Source: Spirulina sp. DLM2.Bin59 (GTDB lineage Bacteria > Cyanobacteriota > Cyanobacteriia > Cyanobacteriales > Spirulinaceae). From it: a stretch of 9,728 nt of DNA. The DNA lies in assembly GCA_007693875.1 (NCBI GenBank), contig RECT01000314.1, forward strand, positions 1 through 9,728. The letters are read 5' to 3'. The notes under the pieces are model-generated. The model was given only the letters and a program-made list of their open reading frames with translations, was not told where the DNA came from and ran no database searches. A program made the translations under genes and the position numbers. Below, in pieces: positions 1-4,627 of the stretch (positions within the stretch are counted from its first letter, which is position 1; each line of letters starts with the position of its first letter).

Positions 1-435
1 ACAGGCCCCCCCATTACCCAACACCACCGGAGCCACCCCCGACCAATCCCAATCTAAAGCTTGCAGGGGAGCCATAAACCCAGCGGCATCGGTATTCGTG
101 CCATGCCAGGCCTGATCCACCCGCCACACGGTATTGACGGCCCCAATTCGCTGGGCAATGGGGGTAATTTCCTTGAGCAAGGGGATAATTGTCTGCTTGT
201 GGGGGATCGTGACACTAAACCCCACCACCCCCAAAGCGGCAAGACCGTCTAAACCCGTTGCTAAATCCTCTGGGGCAATGGGAAAGGGGAGATAGACGAC
301 ATTGCGATAGAGTTGGGCGATCGCCGCATTGTGCATTGCGGGGGAGCGAGAATGCTCCACCGGATAGCCAATCACACCGAGCAGCTTTGTTTTACCGTTG
401 ATCTTGGCCATGGGAAGGGGCGGGAACTGTGCCAT
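1..435 (-). CDS. aroE: Shikimate dehydrogenase, N-terminal half (partial at window edge)
   Basis: Reduces 3-dehydroshikimate to shikimate with NADPH in the cytoplasmic shikimate pathway. Translated from position 411, 137 residues are visible before the window ends, about half of the usual 270-290. Family signatures in order: the shikimate-binding HSRSPAMHN (20-28, with S21 and S23), SVTIPHK (66-72, catalytic K72), GAVNT (90-94, N93), GTNTDAAGF (104-112, D108), and the start of the NADP-binding glycine loop at VVLGNGGA (129-136). Most homologues have Asn where S66 stands. Two in-frame ATGs exist, at 435 and 411. The second gives MAKINGKTKLLGVIGYP, which starts where the family normally starts, so 411 is the likelier start; the 435 start adds eight proline-rich residues. 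It is divergent from rfbB, with no functional link between them. The identification is secure; the missing C-terminus cannot be judged. Confidence 0.95.
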   Translation of the reverse strand, partial: MAQFPPLPMAKINGKTKLLGVIGYPVEHSRSPAMHNAAIAQLYRNVVYLPFPIAPEDLATGLDGLAALGVVGFSVTIPHKQTIIPLLKEITPIAQRIGAVNTVWRVDQAWHGTNTDAAGFMAPLQALDWDWSGVAPVVLGNGGAC

Positions 436-473
436 AATTTAACCAGCATTCACTCTATATTGTACCCATCTTC
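436..473. promoter_or_regulatory. Divergent aroE/rfbB spacer with candidate -10 boxes
   Basis: Only 38 bp separate the outermost start codons of the two divergent genes, so both promoters must lie here or inside the opposite gene. A plus-strand TATATT (456-461) and an overlapping minus-strand TACAAT (464-459) resemble -10 hexamers facing rfbB and aroE respectively. Neither has a convincing -35 hexamer at 16-18 bp. No Shine-Dalgarno sequence is seen before rfbB. If aroE starts at 411, its leader is 24 bp longer. Confidence 0.3.
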
Positions 474-1586
474 ATGACTTCCACCCCTTCATCCCCACCG
501 GTACGTGGGCCGCGTCATCTTCTGGTTACGGGAGGGGCGGGCTTTATCGGTAGTAACTTTGTTCACCATTGGGCGAAAACTTACCCCCAGGATCGGATTG
601 TGGTGCTTGATGCCCTCACCTATGCGGGGAATCGGAAGAGTTTAGCCGCCCTAGAGGGGGGGGAGAATTTTCGCTTTGTCCAAGGGGATATTGGCGATCG
701 CCCCCTTTTGGATCAGGTATTGGCCACTGAAGGGATCAACACCGTTGCCCATTTCGCGGCAGAATCCCACGTTGATCGCTCGATCATTGCCCCCGATGCC
801 TTCATTCAAACCAACATCGTCGGCACCTTCACCCTCCTCGAAGCCTTTCGCCACCATTGGCAACAGGGCAATTTTGGTGATCTTCCTGCCAAAAAATGGA
901 CATTTTTGCACGTTTCCACCGATGAGGTTTACGGGAGTTTAGGCGATCGCGATCCCACCTTTGCCGAAACCACCCCCTATGCCCCCAATAGCCCCTACGC
1001 CGCTTCCAAGGCCGCCAGCGACCATCTGGTACGGGCTTACCATCAAACCTACGGCATCCCCATCGTCATTGGCCACTGCTCCAATAACTATGGCCCCTAT
1101 CAATTCCCGGAAAAACTGATCCCCCTCACCTGTATCAATATCCTCCTGGGCAAACCCATCCCCGTCTACGGCGATGGCAAGCATGTCCGGGATTGGCTCT
1201 ATGTGGAGGATCATTGCCGCGCCCTGGAGGTCTTAATCCACAAGGGCAACCGTGGCCAACGCTACAACATTGGCGGCAACAACGAAGTCCGCAATATTGA
1301 ACTGGTGCATATCATTTGCCAACTGATGGATGATATGGGGGTGGATCTCCCCACCAAGCCCGCACGGGATTTGATCACCTATGTGGACGATCGCCTCGGC
1401 CATGATCGCCGCTATGCCATCAACGCCCGCAAAATGTCGATCCAACTGGGCTGGAGTCCCTCAACGGGGATTGAGGAAGGTCTACGGCAAACGGTGCGGT
1501 GGTATTTGGATCACCGCGATTGGTGGGAACCTTTACTCACAAGGGAATATCAGGAGTTTTACCAAAAACTGTACGGTGTCGTCTAA
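474..1586 (+). CDS. rfbB: dTDP-glucose 4,6-dehydratase
   Basis: Converts dTDP-glucose to dTDP-4-keto-6-deoxyglucose with tightly bound NAD+. This is the second step toward dTDP-rhamnose and other deoxysugars for surface polysaccharides. The 370-residue protein is an extended short-chain dehydrogenase: Rossmann loop GGAGFIGSN (20-28), AAESHVDRS (95-103), catalytic S148-T149-D150-E151 followed by VYGS, the YxxxK pair Y175/K179 in SPYAASK, then CSNNYGPYQFPEKLIPL (202-218) and RDWLYVEDH (239-247). The T-D-E triad and the NNYGPYQFPEKLIPL block separate RmlB/RfbB from UDP-glucose 4-epimerases. About 15 extra residues precede the usual start; no later in-frame ATG precedes the Rossmann loop. It stands alone: no rfbA, rfbC or rfbD is adjacent, so the rest of the pathway is elsewhere. 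A run of eight G lies inside the gene at 656-663 but the frame is intact. Confidence 0.95.
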   Translation: MTSTPSSPPVRGPRHLLVTGGAGFIGSNFVHHWAKTYPQDRIVVLDALTYAGNRKSLAALEGGENFRFVQGDIGDRPLLDQVLATEGINTVAHFAAESHVDRSIIAPDAFIQTNIVGTFTLLEAFRHHWQQGNFGDLPAKKWTFLHVSTDEVYGSLGDRDPTFAETTPYAPNSPYAASKAASDHLVRAYHQTYGIPIVIGHCSNNYGPYQFPEKLIPLTCINILLGKPIPVYGDGKHVRDWLYVEDHCRALEVLIHKGNRGQRYNIGGNNEVRNIELVHIICQLMDDMGVDLPTKPARDLITYVDDRLGHDRRYAINARKMSIQLGWSPSTGIEEGLRQTVRWYLDHRDWWEPLLTREYQEFYQKLYGVV

Positions 1587-1613
1587 CGCATCGGGAATCC
1601 GGTTGCAGATAAA

Positions 1614-1667
1614 CGTAGGGGCGTTGGCGTAAGCCTGCCGGAGGCACAAAAATCTTTCGCCCCTTCG
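1614..1667. repeat. Small GGGGCG inverted-repeat element
   Basis: A 54-bp element in the rfbB 3' spacer. Its ends are imperfect terminal inverted repeats: CGTAGGGGCG (1614-1623) and CGCCCCTTCG (1658-1667), whose reverse complement differs at one of ten bases. The interior has a second small dyad, GCCT-N5-AGGC, at 1632-1644. Short GTAGGGGCG-ended palindromes are common dispersed repeats in cyanobacterial spacers, and this fits that class by appearance. There is no coding capacity. A target-site duplication is not obvious. Confidence 0.5.
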
Positions 1668-1692
1668 CGACAAATCTAAATTGTTTGCCCCA

Positions 1693-1730
1693 ATCAAAAA
1701 CCCCCATTGATCACAACGGGGGTTTTTGAT
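1693..1730. terminator. Bidirectional intrinsic terminator between rfbB and tRNA-Leu
   Basis: A perfect 13-bp inverted repeat, ATCAAAAACCCCC (1693-1705) and GGGGGTTTTTGAT (1718-1730), encloses a 12-nt loop. On either strand the second arm reads G5 followed by T5, so the same hairpin can end rfbB transcription from the left and the tRNA transcript from the right, where it begins four bases after the tRNA 3' end. Part of the U tract lies in the stem itself, a compact form often seen in two-way terminators. Confidence 0.8.
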
Positions 1731-1733
1731 GAA

Positions 1734-1817
1734 TGCGGAACGCGAGACTTGAACTCGCACAGGATAACTCCCACTAGAACCTGAATCTAGCGCGTCTACC
1801 AATTCCGCCAGTTCCGC
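1734..1817 (-). tRNA. tRNA-Leu (anticodon CAG)
   Basis: A class II tRNA read on the minus strand. The acceptor arms GCGGAAC (1817-1811) and GTTCCGC (1741-1735) pair fully, with discriminator A at 1734. The D arm carries the GGCGGAATTGGTAGACGC block typical of tRNA-Leu. The anticodon stem is CTAGA/TCTAG around loop TTCAGGT, giving anticodon CAG for CUG codons. A long variable arm with GGGA/TCCT pairing follows, then the T arm GCGAG-TTCAAGT-CTCGC. The 3' CCA is not encoded, as is usual in cyanobacteria. There is no intron; the class of cyanobacterial tRNA-Leu that carries a group I intron is the UAA isoacceptor. The shared terminator follows at once. Confidence 0.96.
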
Positions 1818-1841
1818 AACTGAACTTAAACGCAATTACCT

Positions 1842-1870
1842 AATTTACTGAATGTTGCCGCCCTTGTCAA
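1842..1870 (-). promoter_or_regulatory. Sigma-70-type promoter for tRNA-Leu
   Basis: On the minus strand, a perfect -35 TTGACA (1870-1865) is followed by exactly 17 bp and a -10 TAAATT (1847-1842, five of six matches to TATAAT). Transcription would begin near 1835, giving an 18-nt leader before the tRNA at 1817. This is the best -35/-10 match in the window and suits a strongly expressed stable RNA. It overlaps the last codon of the methyltransferase remnant. Confidence 0.75.
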
Positions 1871-2035
1871 GGGGTTTCACGCCAATCATCAGGGCCATCT
1901 CTAACCATTGCCCAATCCGGCAAGGGCTGATCAAGGTTATGGGCCACCACCGTCACCGTGGGATCATCCCGGAAGCGATCGCCCACCTGGGCCAACATCG
2001 TGGGGGAAAAATCGAGGGTGATGATTGATGAGGTA
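1867..2035 (-). pseudogene. Remnant of a class I SAM-dependent methyltransferase
   Basis: The minus frame reads SSIITLDFSPTMLAQ, then a stretch ending in HNLDQPLPDW, then a short unrelated tail DGPDDWRETP and a stop. The first two blocks resemble motif I beta-2 (xxxDxSPxML) and motif II (xDLxQPLP) of UbiE/BioC-like methyltransferases. The SAM-binding GxGxG loop that should precede them is missing, and so is everything after motif II (normally FDaVxSxxxxHH). Upstream, the frame runs into low-complexity dispersed-repeat sequence, so the 123-residue open frame reaching 2238 is a chimera of repeat DNA and fragment and is unlikely to be a functional gene. The right boundary of homology is approximate. 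Confidence 0.6.
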
Positions 2036-2110
2036 CAGTCTAAAGCCCCTCGTCCTCTTTGGGCTACTAAGTACACATAAGTCCTGAAACCCTTGCTGCT
2101 CCAAGCTTTC

Positions 2111-2220
2111 CCCTCATCCCCCAACCCCTTCTCCCAGGTCGGGAGAAGGGGAGCCAGAAAGCCTTGTCTAGCTTCCCCCTCGCCCATGTTTGGGAGAGGG
2201 GGACTGAGGGGGTGAGGGCT
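2111..2220. repeat. Palindromic CCCTCA-type dispersed repeat unit
   Basis: A GC-rich unit of about 110 bp that looks like a non-coding mobile or dispersed palindrome. It contains two hairpins: a perfect 11-bp inverted repeat CCCCTTCTCCC/GGGAGAAGGGG (2125-2135, 2141-2151, 5-nt loop) and a near-perfect one, CCCCCTCGCCC/GGGAGAGGGGG (2175-2185, 2192-2202, one mismatch). The outer ends, CCCTCATCCCCC on the left and GGGGGTGAGGG on the right, are roughly inverted copies of each other. Sequences of this style recur in spacers of many bacteria, including cyanobacteria, and give spurious frames such as PHPLSPPLPNMGEGE. Copy number cannot be seen from one window. Confidence 0.6.
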
Positions 2221-2264
2221 AGACTTGATGAGTACCAAAAACGCTATAGAGCAGGATAAATTCT

Positions 2265-2278
2265 CCGTAAAATTACGG
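2265..2278. promoter_or_regulatory. Short perfect dyad CCGTAA-AA-TTACGG
   Basis: A 14-bp inverted repeat with 6-bp arms and a 2-nt centre lies about 170 bp before the kinase start and is followed by CTTTTATT. The loop is too tight for a good RNA hairpin, so a DNA-binding dyad is as likely as a weak terminator. Function unknown. Confidence 0.25.
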
Positions 2279-2311
2279 CTTTTATTCGGTTATCCCATCG
2301 TATTTTATAAC

Positions 2312-2344
2312 CTTAACTAAAGAAAAGATTAAGGGCAGTTTAAG
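2312..2344 (-). promoter_or_regulatory. Candidate PHO box (three 11-bp-spaced CTTAA repeats)
   Basis: Read on the minus strand this 33-bp segment is three 8-mers at an exact 11-bp period: CTTAAACT (2344-2337), CTTAATCT (2333-2326) and CTTTAGTT (2322-2315). The cyanobacterial SphR/PhoB site is known as direct CTTAACCT-like repeats with 3-bp spacers. The first two units match 7 of 8, the third 5 of 8. It lies about 100 bp upstream of the kinase start. The repeats point away from that gene, and AT-rich DNA can produce such matches by chance, so this is only a candidate. Confidence 0.35.
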
Positions 2345-2445
2345 GATTTTTGGATTTCCAGCAACTTGCAAAAAAACTGTATTAATTCTCACGGATAATA
2401 AAAAATTCAGGATAAAGTAGAAGCACCAAATCTCTGTCCTCCGCC

Positions 2446-3804
2446 ATGATGCAGCTTGATCGCCCTACCCCAACCGCCCCTATGCCATTGTTCTCTCAAC
2501 CCAGCTATTCCCCGATGGCAGTGATTGAAACAAAAACTTTAGCCTTGGATTCAACCCTAGGGGATCTTTCGCTCTATCAGGTGGAAGTAGAAGCCCATCA
2601 GTTAGTGATGGATGTGGCCAAGTTATTTGATCAAAATCCCCTTTTTCCAGGGGTGGTTTTAAAGACCGGTTCAGAATTTGTGGGGATGATTTCTCGCCGC
2701 CGGTTTTTAGAACGGATGAGCCGCCCCTATGCCTTGGAGTTGTTTTTAAAGCGGCCGGTGCGATCGCTCTATGAATTTACCCAAGTACCCTGTGATATTT
2801 TCGAGGAAACGACGCTGATCGTTGAAGCGGCAAGACGATCCTTGGAGCGATCGCCAGAACTCCTCTATGAACCGATCCTCGTCCATGGTGAAGAGCGGGG
2901 AACCTACCACCTTGTCGATGTCCATCAACTCCTCCTCGCCCAATCCCGCATCCACCAACTCACCAGCCACCTCCTCGATCAAACCAGTTACGCCGAGCGG
3001 ATGCAGACGGAAAAAATGGTCAGCCTGGGGCGGATGGTGGCCGGCGTTGCCCATGAGATTAAAAATCCGGTGAACTCCATTAACGGTAACGTTGAGTTTT
3101 TAACCGACTACTATACCAATCTGCTGGAACTGATTACCTGTTTTGAGGAAGAGATTAAACATCCCAGTGCAAAAATTCAGGAGTTAAAAGATGAAATTGA
3201 TTTAGACTTTATCCTTGATGATGCCCCGAAAATCCTCAAAAGTATCAAGCTGGGGTCTGAGCGTTTGGTGGATATTGTCACCAGTTTGCGCAACTTTTCC
3301 CGCATTGATGATCAGCAAAAACAATTGATCAACGTCCATGAATGCGTTGATGGCACATTATTGATCCTCGAAAATAAAACCAAGTATGATGTGGTCATCC
3401 AGAAAGACTATGACAGTCTCCCGGAAATTGCCTGCTATTCTGGGCAACTCAGCCAAGTATTTATGAATTTACTGGCCAATGCCATTGATGCCTTAATGGA
3501 AAAAAAAGAGCAAAATCCTGATCTCCAGTGGCAGCCAGCCATCAAAATTGTCAGCCGTTATTTAGAGCAGTACCGCGATGGCCAGGGGATTAGTATTAAA
3601 ATTATCGACAATGGGCCAGGGATTCCTTTTGAAAATCAACAGAAAATCTTTAATGATTTTTTCACCACGAAGCCCCTAGGCAAAGGCACAGGCTTGGGGT
3701 TAGCGATTAGTTATCAAGTGGTGGTGGAAAAACATCAAGGGGAATTGAAACTGGTTTCGACAGTGGGAGAGGGGACGGAATTTGAGGTATTGTTGCCCTT
3801 TTAG
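2446..3804 (+). CDS. Soluble sensor histidine kinase with N-terminal CBS-like region
   Basis: An ATP-dependent autokinase expected to phosphorylate an unlinked response regulator. The 452 residues have no transmembrane segment or signal peptide, so it acts in the cytoplasm. Residues about 40-168 look like two degenerate CBS-type halves (motifs FVGMISRRRFLERM, then GTYHLVDVHQLLL) before a short coiled linker. The dimerisation/phosphoacceptor domain has H203 in GVAHEIKNPVNSI. The ATPase domain has an N box around N345 (MNLLANAIDAL), G1 IDNGPGIP (387-394), F box DFFTTKP (404-410) and G2 GKGTGLGLA (412-420), so all catalytic motifs are intact. No response regulator is adjacent: it is an orphan kinase. 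The gene begins ATGATG without a visible Shine-Dalgarno; M13 or M24 are alternative starts. The stop overlaps the convergent cytochrome gene. A CBS-like region could bind a nucleotide, but the signal is unknown. Confidence 0.88.
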   Translation: MMQLDRPTPTAPMPLFSQPSYSPMAVIETKTLALDSTLGDLSLYQVEVEAHQLVMDVAKLFDQNPLFPGVVLKTGSEFVGMISRRRFLERMSRPYALELFLKRPVRSLYEFTQVPCDIFEETTLIVEAARRSLERSPELLYEPILVHGEERGTYHLVDVHQLLLAQSRIHQLTSHLLDQTSYAERMQTEKMVSLGRMVAGVAHEIKNPVNSINGNVEFLTDYYTNLLELITCFEEEIKHPSAKIQELKDEIDLDFILDDAPKILKSIKLGSERLVDIVTSLRNFSRIDDQQKQLINVHECVDGTLLILENKTKYDVVIQKDYDSLPEIACYSGQLSQVFMNLLANAIDALMEKKEQNPDLQWQPAIKIVSRYLEQYRDGQGISIKIIDNGPGIPFENQQKIFNDFFTTKPLGKGTGLGLAISYQVVVEKHQGELKLVSTVGEGTEFEVLLPF

Positions 3805-4400
3805 GAGGGGGGGAGAATTTTGGCGGTGTGGCGTTGGAGGGTTTGGCTGAACCGTCGCCACAGGGCTTTAACGACTTTCCATTGTTGGAGGGTGTGGCGG
3901 ATGATCAGGGCGAGGAAGCTGTAGGCAAACCAGAAGTGAAATTGACTGGCGACGGGGAGGGCGGCTTGATTTTGGGGGAAAAAGTCGGGGAGGAGGAGGC
4001 CGAAAAATTTAACGTTGTTACTCCGGAAGGAGTTGGAGAGGTAGAAGCCGGTGATGGGGACGGCCCACATGAAAATATAGAGCAGCGTGTGGAGGATCAC
4101 CTTACGCCACCATTGGGGGGTGAGGCGGGGCGATCGCCTCGTGTATTTTTTCCACCAGACCCGCAGCAAGACAAACACCCGCCAAGTCACCAAGGCCATC
4201 ACCAGCACCCCCATACTTTTATGAAAATCATAGCCGGGAGCCAGGAGGGCGCTCTGATTGGGGATGGCATGGACAATGCCGTAGCCACTGATGAACAGGA
4301 ACAAATAACACCAAGCCATCCACCAATGAATCGACATCAAATGTTGAAAAGCAGAGGTGAGACGGGGCTTCTTGGGGGGGGTTTGGGTTTCCGTGGTCAT
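3801..4400 (-). CDS. Cytochrome b561 family di-heme membrane protein
   Basis: A 199-residue integral membrane protein with four hydrophobic helices, about 26-43, 61-82, 102-122 and 153-172. Its histidines fit the bacterial cytochrome b561 (CybB) pattern: H25 in helix 1, H60 opening helix 2, and H155 and H169 in helix 4. The 14-residue spacing of the last pair equals that of the ligands in E. coli CybB. Family members move electrons between quinol and periplasmic acceptors or superoxide, binding two b hemes. The N-terminus (MTTETQTPPKKPR) is polar and not a signal peptide. The run of eight C at codons 7-9 (4374-4381) is a slippage-prone tract close to the start. Transcribed toward the histidine kinase, the two stop codons overlap and no terminator is seen between them. 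The donor and acceptor are not predictable. Confidence 0.85.
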   Translation of the reverse strand: MTTETQTPPKKPRLTSAFQHLMSIHWWMAWCYLFLFISGYGIVHAIPNQSALLAPGYDFHKSMGVLVMALVTWRVFVLLRVWWKKYTRRSPRLTPQWWRKVILHTLLYIFMWAVPITGFYLSNSFRSNNVKFFGLLLPDFFPQNQAALPVASQFHFWFAYSFLALIIRHTLQQWKVVKALWRRFSQTLQRHTAKILPPS

Positions 4401-4590
4401 CGCTACGGTATCAGCCTAAGGAGCAGGGACATTTGCAACCATAGCTTAACAAATCCTTGCGGTTCACTGATCCCCTCGGAGGGAATCCAGGCCGGCTAGG
4501 ATGATCATGGGGGCGATCGCCTCCCCCCCTGGCAAAATGGGGGCAAATTCAGCTCCATAGCAATCCATCCAGGAAGAGAGCAACGCTTAT

Positions 4591-4596
4591 TATAAT
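4591..4596 (+). promoter_or_regulatory. Candidate -10 box for the dynamin-like gene
   Basis: A perfect TATAAT with A/T-rich flank (TTATTATAATGGGG). No -35 hexamer is seen at 16-18 bp, as in many cyanobacterial promoters that rely on an activator. Transcription would begin near 4603, downstream of the ATG at 4595 but upstream of the in-frame ATG at 4628. That supports the later start codon, with a leader of about 25 nt. Confidence 0.45.
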
Positions 4597-4627
4597 GGGG
4601 TCACTCTTGCCCCTTTCTTTTGCGCTA

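Larger units (their letters stand above)
1871..2445. other. Gene-poor stretch between tRNA-Leu and the histidine kinase
   Basis: 575 bp without an intact gene. From left to right it holds most of the methyltransferase remnant (to about 2035), a 75-bp segment (2036-2110) with the dyad AGCCC/GGGCT that I cannot classify, the CCCTCA-type palindromic unit (2111-2220), and an AT-rich leader (2240-2445) upstream of the kinase. The base composition shifts sharply at about 2240, from GC-rich repeats to AT-rich DNA, consistent with the leader being the native regulatory region and the left part being repeat-invaded debris. Confidence 0.6.

Noticed and set aside
1867..2238. 123-residue minus-strand open frame as a real gene
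   Set aside because: Its N-terminal half is translated dispersed-repeat DNA (PHPLSPPLPNMGEGE style) and its C-terminal half is a methyltransferase fragment without the SAM-binding loop. Reported as a remnant instead.
2366..2399. TTGCAA and GATAAT as a promoter for the histidine kinase
   Set aside because: The hexamers are 22 bp apart, too far for a sigma-70 promoter, and no other pair in the leader had good spacing.
657..3821. Identical 15-mer GGGGGGGAGAATTTT at 657-671 and 3807-3821
   Set aside because: One copy is inside rfbB coding sequence and the other at the end of the cytochrome gene. It is a G-run plus AT-run of low complexity with no extended similarity, so it is probably chance.
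3828..4499. 223-residue plus-strand open frame opposite the cytochrome gene
   Set aside because: It is antisense to a clear four-helix cytochrome b561 with conserved histidines. Its product is low-complexity and glycine/glutamate rich with no recognisable motif.
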